Of a stretch of 64,000 nt of DNA, positions 25,824-32,889 are shown in pieces (position 1 is the stretch's first letter; the number at the start of each line of letters is the position of its first letter). The DNA lies in assembly GCF_000719555.1 (NCBI RefSeq), contig NZ_JOGX01000017.1, forward strand, positions 40,597 to 104,596. Direction: 5' to 3'. Position numbers and translations under genes: made by a program. The stretch is from Streptomyces sp. NRRL F-5727. Its GTDB lineage: Bacteria > Actinomycetota > Actinomycetes > Streptomycetales > Streptomycetaceae. Below the pieces are notes generated by a model. It was given only the letters and a program-made list of their open reading frames with translations, did not search any database and was not told where the DNA came from.

Positions 25824-26267
25824 TCAGAGTTTCTGGGCCCGGATGATGTCCTCCAGCGAACCGCCCTGGGGCAGCGATCCGCCCGGGGTCAGCTTGTCGA
25901 CGGCCTGCGGCAGCGACTGCGCGATCTCGTCGGCGGCCTGCTGCGGGGTGACCCCGGCTTCCTGGGCGACCTTCCGCAGCGTCTCGTCGGGGAGCGCCTC
26001 GGCGATCTGGGTGCCGTCGACGGGCTTGTTCTCGCCGGTGCCGATCCACGACTGCGCCTGTTCGGCGAGGCCGGACCTGGTCAGCATGTCGAGGAGTCCG
26101 CCGAGCGGGTTCTGGCCGCCGGCCCCGCCCGCGCCGCCCTGGCCGCCCTGGCCGCCCGCGAGCGCGCCGAGGAGGGAGCCCAGGATGCCGCCGGCGCCTC
26201 CGCCGCCCTGACCGCCGCCCCCGCCGAGCAGGGAGCCGAGGAGACCGCCGAGATCGTTGCCCGCCAT
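25824..26267 (-). CDS. DUF937/YidB-like protein
   Basis: A 147-aa protein. The first 70 residues are very Gly-rich (GGLLGSLLGGGGGQGGGG and AGGILGSLLGALAGG repeats). The C-terminal half contains NPLGGLLDMLTRSGLAEQAQSWIGTGENKPVDGTQIAEALPDETLRKVAQEAG, which fits the YidB/DUF937 family (SWIGTGxNxPV). Function is unknown in the family. AAAGGCGG precedes the ATG at 26267; an upstream in-frame start lacks a site. The low-complexity segment is prone to slippage but is in frame here. Confidence 0.8.
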   Translation of the reverse strand: MAGNDLGGLLGSLLGGGGGQGGGGAGGILGSLLGALAGGQGGQGGAGGAGGQNPLGGLLDMLTRSGLAEQAQSWIGTGENKPVDGTQIAEALPDETLRKVAQEAGVTPQQAADEIAQSLPQAVDKLTPGGSLPQGGSLEDIIRAQKL

Positions 26268-26370
26268 GGTGCCGCCTTTCGTCGGGGTGAGGACCTCCTC
26301 AATCTCACCCATGGGTGGGCATTCCGCCACCGGGAGTAGGCGCGGCCCGGCGAGCGGGTAGAAAGGGCGG

Positions 26371-26706
26371 ATGCTGCTCCATGTGGTGCCCCTGGACGAG
26401 TGGTCCGCGGACCCCGGTCTCCCCTACGCCCCGCCGTCCCTCGCCGCCGAGGGCTTCGTGCACTGCTCGCCGGACGGGCAGGCGGCGCTGGCGATCGCCG
26501 ACGCCCACTACCGGGACGTGCCGGGCCCGCTGCTCGTGCTGGTGATCGACGAGTCCCTGCTCTCCGGGGAGGTCCGCTGGGAGGGCTCGGAGGACCGGCT
26601 CTTCCCTCATGTGTACGGACCGGTCGAGCGCGCCGCGGTGACCTCGGTCCTGGAGGTGCTGCGGGACGCGGACGGCCGAGCGAGGGAGTTGGCGCCCTGG
26701 GTGTAG
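26371..26706 (+). CDS. DUF952 family protein
   Basis: A 111-aa soluble protein. It begins LLHVVPLDEW and has EGFVHCSPDGQ (the FIHxS-like motif), PLLVLVIDESLL and LFPHVYGPVERAAV, together a good match to the DUF952 family. These have an ADP-ribosyltransferase-like fold by structural comparison, as I recall, but no established activity. AAAGGGCGG precedes the ATG. It is notable that a possibly ART-like fold sits 0.5 kb from an ADP-ribose/NAD cluster. The link is speculative. Confidence 0.8.
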   Translation: MLLHVVPLDEWSADPGLPYAPPSLAAEGFVHCSPDGQAALAIADAHYRDVPGPLLVLVIDESLLSGEVRWEGSEDRLFPHVYGPVERAAVTSVLEVLRDADGRARELAPWV

Positions 26707-26761
26707 GCGGGGCACGGCGTGTTGCGGGGACGGTGCCGCGTACGGGGCGAAGCTGGACCGT

Positions 26762-27220
26762 ATGACTTCACGGACGACACCCCGCCGCACGGTCCTGCTG
26801 GCCGCCGCCCTGACGACGGCGACCGCGGCGACGACCACCGCCTGCGGCTCGGACGGCGGTGAGGGCGGCGACGGCGGCACGGAGTCCGGCGCGCCCGCCA
26901 CCACCCCGGCCGGGACGGGCAGCGCCCCGGCCGGCACCCCGCTGGCGAACACCTCGGAGATCCCAGTCGGCGGCGGCACCGTCTTCGCGGACCGCAAGGT
27001 GGTGGTGACGCAGCCCACGGAGGGCGAGTTCAAGGCGTTCTCGGCCGTCTGCACCCACCAGGGCTGTCTGGTGAACAAGGTGGCGGACGGCACGATCGAC
27101 TGCCCCTGCCACGGCTCGAAGTACGCCATCGCCGACGGGGCGGTGACCGCCGGGCCGGCCCCGCGGCCGCTGCCCGCCGAGGAGATCACCGTCTCCGGGG
27201 AGACGATCACCCTCGCGTAG
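26762..27220 (+). CDS. Secreted Rieske (2Fe-2S) lipoprotein
   Basis: A 152-aa protein. The N-terminus has twin arginines (TTPRRTVLLAAAL) followed by TTACG, so it may be a Tat-exported lipoprotein, which suits a folded Fe-S protein. A Gly/Thr-rich linker precedes the Rieske domain: CTHQGCLV and CPCHGSKY carry the two Cys-His pairs that bind the cluster, and the disulfide Cys are present. The redox partner is unknown. The stop TAG forms part of a TAGCCT -10 box for the next gene. Confidence 0.92.
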   Translation: MTSRTTPRRTVLLAAALTTATAATTTACGSDGGEGGDGGTESGAPATTPAGTGSAPAGTPLANTSEIPVGGGTVFADRKVVVTQPTEGEFKAFSAVCTHQGCLVNKVADGTIDCPCHGSKYAIADGAVTAGPAPRPLPAEEITVSGETITLA

Positions 27221-27230
27221 CCTGGCCGCC

Positions 27231-27944
27231 ATGACCGCCATGGACATGACTCCCGAGGCGCTGGTGCGCGAGCACACCGTCTACGCCTGTGTGATGGGCT
27301 CACGCGCCTTCGGTCTGGCGACCGAGGACAGCGACACCGACCTGCGGGGCGTCTACCTCGCCCCGACGCCGCTCTTCTGGCGCTTCGACAAGCCCCCGGC
27401 GCACGTGGAGGGCCCGGCCCCGGAGCAGTTCAGCTGGGAGCTGGAACGCTTCTGCGAGCTGGCCCTGCGCAACAACCCGAACGTCCTGGAGTGCCTCCAC
27501 TCCCCGCTCGTCACGCACATTACCGAGGTGGGCGCCGAGCTCGTCGGGCTGCGCGGCGCCTTCCTCTCCCGCCAGGCCCACGGCACCTTCGTGCGGTACG
27601 CGGGCGGCCAGCGCCGCAAGCTGGAGGCGGACGTCCGCCAGTACGGGCATCCGCGCTGGAAGCACGCGATGCACCTGCTGCGGCTGCTGGCCGGCTGCCG
27701 TGACCTGCTCCGCACCGGCGAGCTGCGGATCGACGTGGGCGGGGACCGGGAGCGGCTGCTCGCGGTCAAGCGCGGCGAGCTCGGCTGGCCGGAGGTCGAG
27801 TCCTGGATGAACCGCCTCCAGGACGAGGCCGACGACGCGCTCACCGCCTCCCCGCTGCCGCCGGCCCCGGACCACGCGCGCGTGCAGGACTTCCTGGTCC
27901 GCGCCCGCCGCGCCTCGGCCCTCCAGGAGCTCCAGGAGCTCTAG
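27231..27944 (+). CDS. Polymerase-beta-fold nucleotidyltransferase A (RlaP-like)
   Basis: A 237-aa protein. GSRAFGLATEDSDTDLRGVYLAP gives the GS and DxD metal-binding signature of the Pol-beta nucleotidyltransferase superfamily, in the form found in predicted nucleotidyltransferases of the RlaP/DUF2226-like group. A helical C-terminal half follows (NPNVLECLHSPLVTH, then GDRERLLAVKRGELGW). Substrate unknown. It is a paralog of the convergent gene at 27941-28705; the two stops share the palindrome CTAG. TAGCCT seven bases before the ATG and the lack of an SD suggest a leaderless message starting inside the Rieske stop codon. It is a member of the NAD/ADP-ribose island. Confidence 0.8.
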   Translation: MTAMDMTPEALVREHTVYACVMGSRAFGLATEDSDTDLRGVYLAPTPLFWRFDKPPAHVEGPAPEQFSWELERFCELALRNNPNVLECLHSPLVTHITEVGAELVGLRGAFLSRQAHGTFVRYAGGQRRKLEADVRQYGHPRWKHAMHLLRLLAGCRDLLRTGELRIDVGGDRERLLAVKRGELGWPEVESWMNRLQDEADDALTASPLPPAPDHARVQDFLVRARRASALQELQEL

Positions 27945-28705
27945 AGGGCGGCCAGCCGGGCCCGCACGACGAGGTCGTGGAGGGCGTCCGCGGCGCGGAC
28001 CGCGTCCGGGAGGGCCGAGGCCGCCTGGGCCGCGTCGAGCGTGCCGTGCAGGGCCTCCACCTCGGCCCGCACCTCCTCCGCCACCACCTCGGCGGCGCCG
28101 TGCTCGGCGGCCGACTTCGCGGCGACCAGGTCGGGGATCCGCGCCGGGGCCTCCGGCACCTCCCCCACCAGGGTCGGCAGATGGGCCTGCACCTCGCCGG
28201 AGCGCATCAGGTGGATGCCGGTGAGCAGCGCCCGGTAGGTGTAGAGCAGCGGCTTCAGCTCCCCGCTCCTCTCGAAGAGCCGCCACTGGGTCGCGGCGAA
28301 GCCCCGGTAGTGGTGGGCGTGGTGGGCGGTGAGCACGCCGGGCACGAGCGCGGTCAGCTCGGCGTGCACCGGGGTGGTGTGCACGACCAGCGGCGAGGTG
28401 AGCTGCTCCAGGACGTAGCCGTTGCGGCGCAGCATCAGCCGGGCGAACTTCCGCAGGTCGTGCGTGACGAGGTCCATCTCGACGCCGTCCCGGTCCCAGG
28501 TCCGGTCCCGGGTCTCCTCGGGCTCGCGGAGCCCGACCAGCGCCGCCGCCGGGAGCAGGTGGACGCCCCGCAGGTCCACGTCGGAGTCGTGGGAGGGGAA
28601 GCCGTACAGATGGGCGCCGGAGACGGTGGCGAAGAGCAGCGGGTCGGGCTCCTCGGCCACGACGGCGGTCAGGTCGGCCTCGTGGGCCTCAAGCGTCAGC
28701 GTCAT
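27941..28705 (-). CDS. Polymerase-beta-fold nucleotidyltransferase B (RlaP-like)
   Basis: A 254-aa paralog of the convergent gene. The active-site region is VSGAHLYGFPSHDSDVDLRGVHLLP, with the first Ser/Gly pair and both DxD aspartates intact. RRNGYVLEQLTSPLVVH aligns with RNNPNVLECLHSPLVTH in paralog A. The C-terminal 110 residues are helical (DLVAAKSAAEHGAAEVVAEEV). The ATG at 28705 has GGGAGG about 10 nt upstream. It is the promoter-distal gene of the minus-strand series mini-ORF, NadR-like, NrtR, ADP-ribosylglycohydrolase, and follows the glycohydrolase by 25 bp. A role in nucleotide transfer to RNA, protein or antibiotic is possible; none is shown. Confidence 0.8.
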   Translation of the reverse strand: MTLTLEAHEADLTAVVAEEPDPLLFATVSGAHLYGFPSHDSDVDLRGVHLLPAAALVGLREPEETRDRTWDRDGVEMDLVTHDLRKFARLMLRRNGYVLEQLTSPLVVHTTPVHAELTALVPGVLTAHHAHHYRGFAATQWRLFERSGELKPLLYTYRALLTGIHLMRSGEVQAHLPTLVGEVPEAPARIPDLVAAKSAAEHGAAEVVAEEVRAEVEALHGTLDAAQAASALPDAVRAADALHDLVVRARLAAL

Positions 28706-28730
28706 GGGACCGAAGCCTCCCAGAATTCGA

Positions 28731-29732
28731 TCACGCGTCCCAGAGGGCACCGAGTTCCAGCAGCTCGTCCCGGTGCTCGATCCGCGCGGTCCACTCCGCC
28801 GGCCAGGCGTCCGCGCCGAGGTGGGCCCCGGCGAAGGCGCCGGCGAGGGCGGCGATCGAGTCGGAGTCGCCGCGGGTGCAGGCGGCCCGGCGCAGGGCGG
28901 TCAGCGGCTCGCCGGGGAAGAGCAGGAAGCAGAGCAGCCCGGTGGCGAGCGCCTCCTCCGCGATCCACCCGTCGCCCGTGTACGTACAGGGGTCGAGCTC
29001 CGGGTCGGCGGTGCGCTGCACGGCGTCCAGGCGCTCCAGGACGGCGAGGCACTCGTCCCAGCCGCGCCGGACGAAGTGCAGGGCGTCGGGGTCCTGGGAG
29101 CGGGTCCACAGGTCGCCGAGCCAGCGCTCGTGGTACCGGTCGCGGTTCTCGTAGGCGTACGACCGCAGCTGCCCGACGAGCCCGGCCGGGTCGACCCCCT
29201 GGGCGAGCAGCCACACGGCCCGCGCGGTGAGATCGGAGGCGGCGAGCCCGGTCGGATGCCCGTGGGTGAGCGCGGCCTGGAGCTGGGCGGCGCCGGCGGC
29301 GGCTTCGCCGTACTCGCGCAGCAGTCCGAGGGGTGCGACCCGCATGTTGGCCCCGCAGCCCTTGGAGCCGATCTGGCTGGCGTCCTGCCAGGGAACCGGG
29401 GTCATGAGGAGGGCGCACGCCGTCAGGCAGGTGCGGCCGGGCGCCCGGTTGTTCTCGGGAGAGCGGTACCAGTCGACGAACTCCTCGCGGAGCAGGTCGG
29501 CGAATCGTTCCGGCCCGGCGACGCCGCGCTCCTGGCAGGCGCGGAGGGCCCGCGCCACGGAGAGGGTCATCTGGGTGTCGTCGGTGACCTTCCCGTCGTC
29601 GGGGAGCGTCAGCCCGCGCCAGGGCCCGTAGTACGTGGTGATCATCGGTACCTCGAGGAACTCCGTGCGGCGGCCCAGCGCGTCACCGAGCGCCAGCCCC
29701 ATCAGCGTCCCCGTCGCGGCCTGCTTGTTCAT
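28731..29732 (-). CDS. ADP-ribosylglycohydrolase family protein
   Basis: A 333-aa all-helical enzyme of the ARH/DraG family, which removes ADP-ribose from proteins or nucleic acids or hydrolyses related compounds. The di-magnesium site is intact: GDALGRRTEF at the N-terminus, TDDTQMTLSVARAL, and the C-terminal RGDSDSIAALAGAFAGA with the essential Asp pair. Also recognisable are RAPGRTCLTAC and SKGCGANMRVAPLG. The last codons overlap the nrtR-like gene start region (ATGA-type, 29729-29732). Co-transcription with an ADP-ribose-sensing regulator and an NMN adenylyltransferase points to NAD/ADP-ribose turnover. Confidence 0.93.
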   Translation of the reverse strand: MNKQAATGTLMGLALGDALGRRTEFLEVPMITTYYGPWRGLTLPDDGKVTDDTQMTLSVARALRACQERGVAGPERFADLLREEFVDWYRSPENNRAPGRTCLTACALLMTPVPWQDASQIGSKGCGANMRVAPLGLLREYGEAAAGAAQLQAALTHGHPTGLAASDLTARAVWLLAQGVDPAGLVGQLRSYAYENRDRYHERWLGDLWTRSQDPDALHFVRRGWDECLAVLERLDAVQRTADPELDPCTYTGDGWIAEEALATGLLCFLLFPGEPLTALRRAACTRGDSDSIAALAGAFAGAHLGADAWPAEWTARIEHRDELLELGALWDA

Positions 29733-30457
29733 GCGGATCGTCCTTCCGGTCGGAGCAGTGGCGGGTGGAGGGCCGTGGCCTCTCCCGCCCGGTAGAGCGC
29801 GGCCGGTTTCCCCCGTCCGCCGGTGCGGCGCGGCGGTCCCTCCACGGCCTCGACGAAGCCGGGGGTGGTGAGGACCTTGCGCCGGAAGTTGGGGCGGTCC
29901 AGCGGGACGCCCCAGACCGTCTCGTACACCTGCCGCAGCTCGCCGAGGGTGAACTCGGGCGGGCAGAAGGCGGTGGCGAGGCAGGTGTACTCCAGCTTGG
30001 CGCCGACGCGTTCGCGGGCGTCGGCGAGGATGCGGTCGTGGTCGAAGGCGAGCGCCGGGACCTCGTCGTAGGGCAGCCAGCGGGCCTCGGCCGCGTCGCC
30101 GCCGCCGCGCGGTTCGGGCAGGTCGGGGACGAGCGCCGTGTAGGCGACCGAGACGACCCGCATCCGCGGGTCGCGGTCGGGTTCGGTGTAGGTGCGGAGC
30201 TGTTCGAGGTGGAGGCCGGCGACGGTGGCCCCGGAGAGTCCGGTCTCCTCGGCGAGTTCGCGGCGGGCGGCGGCGCCGGCGGACTCGCGGGGCAGCACGA
30301 AGCCGCCGGGGAGCGCCCAGCGGCCGGCGTACGGATCCTGGCCGCGCTGGACGAGGAGGACGTGCAGCCGGCCGGCGCGGACGGTGAGGACGGCGAGGTC
30401 GACGGTGACGGCGAAGGGCTCGAAGGCCCGGGGGTCGTACCCCTCGGGGATGTTCAT
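29729..30457 (-). CDS. nrtR: NrtR-type Nudix transcriptional regulator
   Basis: A 242-aa protein with an N-terminal Nudix domain and a C-terminal winged helix. The Nudix box region reads GGFVLPRESAGAAARRELAEETGL, close to GX5EX7REUXEEXGU. The C-terminal part, LGELRQVYETVWGVPLDRPNFRRKVLTTPGFVE, is the conserved wHTH of NrtR regulators. NrtR proteins repress NAD-biosynthesis genes and release DNA when they bind ADP-ribose or related NAD metabolites. The ATG overlaps the stop of the NadR-like gene (ATGA, 30454-30457). Its probable operator is the inverted repeat at 31627-31639. Confidence 0.9.
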   Translation of the reverse strand: MNIPEGYDPRAFEPFAVTVDLAVLTVRAGRLHVLLVQRGQDPYAGRWALPGGFVLPRESAGAAARRELAEETGLSGATVAGLHLEQLRTYTEPDRDPRMRVVSVAYTALVPDLPEPRGGGDAAEARWLPYDEVPALAFDHDRILADARERVGAKLEYTCLATAFCPPEFTLGELRQVYETVWGVPLDRPNFRRKVLTTPGFVEAVEGPPRRTGGRGKPAALYRAGEATALHPPLLRPEGRSA

Positions 30458-31485
30458 CGGCGCTCCAGGAGGGGTTCGGCGAGGAGTGCGTCGACGGCGG
30501 CGACGGCGGTGGCGAGGCGTTCCTCGTGGGGGCCGGTGACGACGACGGTGCGGCGCCCGCTGTGGGTGAGCTGCGTGAGGAGCCGGGCGGTGGTCCAGGC
30601 CCTCAGGACGTCGTCGCCGCCGTCGCCGGGGCCGACGCCCCGGTGGTCGGTGAGCAGCCAGAGGTGGTGCCGGCCGCGGGCGGCGACGGCGCCGGTGTCG
30701 GGGCTGGCGGTGCCGAGGAGCCGCTCGTGGCGGATCGTGGCGGCGAAGGCGTCGGTGTCGCAGACGAGCAGGGGCGAGCCGGCGCGGGCGGCCTCCTCCT
30801 CCCGCTCGGCCTGGTCCTGGGCGAGGACGGGGAAGTCGGCGGAGCGGAGCAGGACGTCGGCCGGGCCGGCGCCGGGCCGGTCGGCCCGCAGCTCGGCGAG
30901 CCTGCGCGCTGCGTACGCGCTCCCCTGGTCGGGGACGCATCGGGTCCGCGCCCAGACGCCGCCGCGCCGCCGGTAGTGGTCGGCGAGGGCGTGGGCCAGG
31001 GTGGTGGCGCCGCTGGACTCGGCGCCGAGGACGACGACCCGGCGGGTGAGCGCGGCCCGGACGGGCGCGGCCAGCAGCTCCCAGTGGCCGGCCGGGTCGG
31101 CGCGGACGGCGGCGCTGGTGACGGGGTGGGTACGGCGCTCGGGGTCGACGAGCACGGAGGCGGCGCCGAGGCGGCGGGCGAGCCCGGCCCCGTGCGGCGC
31201 CGAGGTGAAGACGGCGTCGACGGGTTCGCGGACGGCGGTCTCGACGGCGGCCTGGAGGCCGTCGGGGCCGTCCTCCGCGGCGGCGCCGACGACGAGGGCC
31301 TCGGGGTGGATCTCGCGCAGCCAGGCGACCCGTTCCGCGAGGGGCAGCGGGTCGGCGGCGGCGCCGGTGACGAGGACGGTGACGCGCGCGCAGCGGCCGA
31401 GGGCGGTGCGGACGAGGTGGTGGTGGCCGGCGTGCGGCGGACAGAACCTGCCGGGGACGAGGCCGTGGCCGTGGGGCGTGCTCAT
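30454..31485 (-). CDS. NadR-like NMN adenylyltransferase with P-loop domain
   Basis: A 343-aa two-domain protein. The N-terminal nucleotidyltransferase domain has VPGRFCPPHAGHHHLVRTAL (the HxGH-type motif, HAGH), as in NadR and NadM adenylyltransferases that make NAD from NMN and ATP. The C-terminal domain resembles the NadR ribosylnicotinamide-kinase P-loop domain, but its Walker A reads GAESSGATT, lacking the Lys (normally GESSGKST). RPGAGPADVLLRSADFPVLAQDQAEREEEAA then LLVCDTDAFAATIRHERLLG match the NadR kinase core. GGGAGGCG precedes the ATG, and that start overlaps the mini-ORF stop. Whether the kinase is active is uncertain. Confidence 0.85.
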   Translation of the reverse strand: MSTPHGHGLVPGRFCPPHAGHHHLVRTALGRCARVTVLVTGAAADPLPLAERVAWLREIHPEALVVGAAAEDGPDGLQAAVETAVREPVDAVFTSAPHGAGLARRLGAASVLVDPERRTHPVTSAAVRADPAGHWELLAAPVRAALTRRVVVLGAESSGATTLAHALADHYRRRGGVWARTRCVPDQGSAYAARRLAELRADRPGAGPADVLLRSADFPVLAQDQAEREEEAARAGSPLLVCDTDAFAATIRHERLLGTASPDTGAVAARGRHHLWLLTDHRGVGPGDGGDDVLRAWTTARLLTQLTHSGRRTVVVTGPHEERLATAVAAVDALLAEPLLERR

Positions 31486-31610
31486 GCGGTCGCCTCCCGA
31501 GGACGCCGGAGGGTCCCCACCGTCCCCGCCGTCGGCGGCGTCCCTGGTCCACCCCCGTGGGTCCAGGTCCGAGCGCCGTGCGCGGCGGGGACGGTGAAGA
31601 GGCTGTGCAT
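31482..31610 (-). CDS. Coupled 42-aa mini-ORF upstream of the NadR-like gene
   Basis: A short ORF starting MHSLFTVPAAHGARTWTHGG, then Gly/Thr/Pro-rich, ending RRPREATA. GGAG lies 7 nt before its ATG, and its TGA overlaps the NadR-like ATG (ATGA, 31482-31485). It could be a leader that couples translation, or a short protein. It is not in frame with the downstream gene. No family is recognised. Support is the good SD, its position directly after a promoter, and the stop/start overlap. Confidence 0.5.
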   Translation of the reverse strand: MHSLFTVPAAHGARTWTHGGGPGTPPTAGTVGTLRRPREATA

Positions 31611-31617
31611 GCCCGGG

Positions 31618-31665
31618 CTCCTTAAGAGTCACTATGACTATAAAAGATGCGGGCTCCCCCCACAA
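31618..31665 (-). promoter_or_regulatory. Promoter with overlapping inverted repeat (candidate NrtR operator)
   Basis: On the minus strand a -35 TTGTGG (31665-31660) and a -10 TATAGT (31642-31637) are separated by exactly 17 nt. A perfect inverted repeat AGTCA-CTA-TGACT (31627-31639 in plus coordinates) overlaps the end of the -10 and the expected start site, as repressor sites do. A GGAG SD (31621-31618) follows. Since the operon encodes NrtR, autoregulation is the simplest reading. The base pattern has not been compared with known NrtR sites. Confidence 0.65.
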
Positions 31666-31702
31666 GGCCGGACGGGTCGGGCAGGAAGCCGGGCACGCGA
31701 AG

Positions 31703-31741
31703 AGGCCCGTGCCCCGCGCGGATCGCGCGGGGCACGGGCCT
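31703..31741. terminator. Hairpin terminator after rluB
   Basis: AGGCCCGTGCCCCGCGCG (31703-31720) pairs perfectly with 31724-31741 around a 3-nt loop. It lies 21 bp past the rluB stop on the minus strand and upstream of the NAD-island promoter. Confidence 0.85.
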
Positions 31742-31761
31742 CCGGATGCCGGAAGGGACCC

Positions 31762-32889
31762 TTACAGGCCGACTTCCTTCATCAGCATGCCGACCTCGGT
31801 GTTGGACAGCCGGCGCAGCCAGCCCGACTTCTGGTCGCCCAGGGTGATCGGGCCGAAGGCGGTGCGGACCAGCTTCTCCACCGGGAAGCCCGCCTCGGCG
31901 AGCATCCGGCGCACGATGTGCTTGCGGCCCTCGTGCAGCACGACCTCGACCAGGTAGTTCTTGCCGGTCTGCTCGACCACGCGGAAGTGGTCGGCGCGGG
32001 CGTAGCCGTCCTCCAGCTGGATGCCGTCCTTGAGCCGCTTGCCGACCTCGCGGGGCAGCGGGCCGGTGATGGCGGCCAGGTAGGTCTTCTTCACGCCGTA
32101 CTTGGGGTGGGTGAGGCGGTGGGCCAGCTCGCCGTGGTTGGTGAGCAGGATGATGCCCTCGGTCTCGGTGTCGAGCCGGCCGACGTGGAAGAGCCGGGTC
32201 TCGCGGTTGGTGACGTAGTCGCCCAGGCACTGGCGGCCGTCCGGGTCCTCCATGGTGGAGACGACGCCGGCCGGCTTGTTCAGCGCGAAGAACTGGTACG
32301 ACTGGGTGGCGACGGTCAGGCCGTCGACCCGGATCTCGTCGCTGTCCTTCACCCGGAGGCCCTGCTCCAGGACGATCTCGCCGTTGACCTCGACGCGGGC
32401 CTGCTCGATCAGCTCCTCGCAGGCGCGGCGCGAGCCGTAGCCGGCCCGGGCCAGCACCTTCTGCAGCCGCTCGCCCTCCTGCTCGGCGCCCGGGAAGGTC
32501 TTGGGGGTCTTGATCTCGGGCTTGTTCGCGTACCGCTCGCGGTTGCGCTCCTCGGCCCTGGCCTCGTACTCGCGCGAGCGCGCCGGGGCCGTGCGGCCCC
32601 CGCCCCACCGCTGCCCGGAGGACTGCTTCGGGGACTGCTTGGGTCCGCCCTTGGCACCGCCGCGGGCGGCGTCGCCGCGGCCCTTGCGCGGGCTGCCCTT
32701 GGCGCTGTCGGAGGGCATGCTCACGTCGTACGAGCGCTCCTCGGGGCGGGCCTTCCGGGGGCGGCCGGCGCTCTGGCCGCGCTCGTCGCGGTTGTTGCCC
32801 GCGCCCCGGTAGTTGTTGCCGCGGCCGCCGCTCTTGGCACCACGGCTCCCGCCGTTGTTTCCGCTGTTCCTGCCGCTGCTGCTTCGCAT
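31762..32889 (-). CDS. rluB: 23S rRNA pseudouridine synthase, RluB/RsuA family
   Basis: A 375-aa protein. The first about 125 residues are a disordered basic Gly/Arg/Ser-rich extension (RGAKSGGRGNNYRGAGNN), common in actinobacteria. An S4 RNA-binding domain follows (ERLQKVLARAGYGSRRACEELIEQARVEVNG), then the catalytic domain with HVGRLDTETEGIILLTNHGELAHRL, which carries the catalytic Asp in GRLDxxTxG. It should isomerise a uridine in 23S rRNA near the peptidyl-transferase centre. The ATG overlaps the scpB stop by one base (TGATG). It is the last gene of the parA-scpA-scpB-rluB operon. Confidence 0.93.
   Translation of the reverse strand: MRSSSGRNSGNNGGSRGAKSGGRGNNYRGAGNNRDERGQSAGRPRKARPEERSYDVSMPSDSAKGSPRKGRGDAARGGAKGGPKQSPKQSSGQRWGGGRTAPARSREYEARAEERNRERYANKPEIKTPKTFPGAEQEGERLQKVLARAGYGSRRACEELIEQARVEVNGEIVLEQGLRVKDSDEIRVDGLTVATQSYQFFALNKPAGVVSTMEDPDGRQCLGDYVTNRETRLFHVGRLDTETEGIILLTNHGELAHRLTHPKYGVKKTYLAAITGPLPREVGKRLKDGIQLEDGYARADHFRVVEQTGKNYLVEVVLHEGRKHIVRRMLAEAGFPVEKLVRTAFGPITLGDQKSGWLRRLSNTEVGMLMKEVGL

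Noticed and set aside
27231..27944. Toxin-antitoxin MNT/HEPN pair
   Set aside because: The nucleotidyltransferase motifs are present, but proteins are too long and no HEPN partner (RxxxxH) is adjacent.
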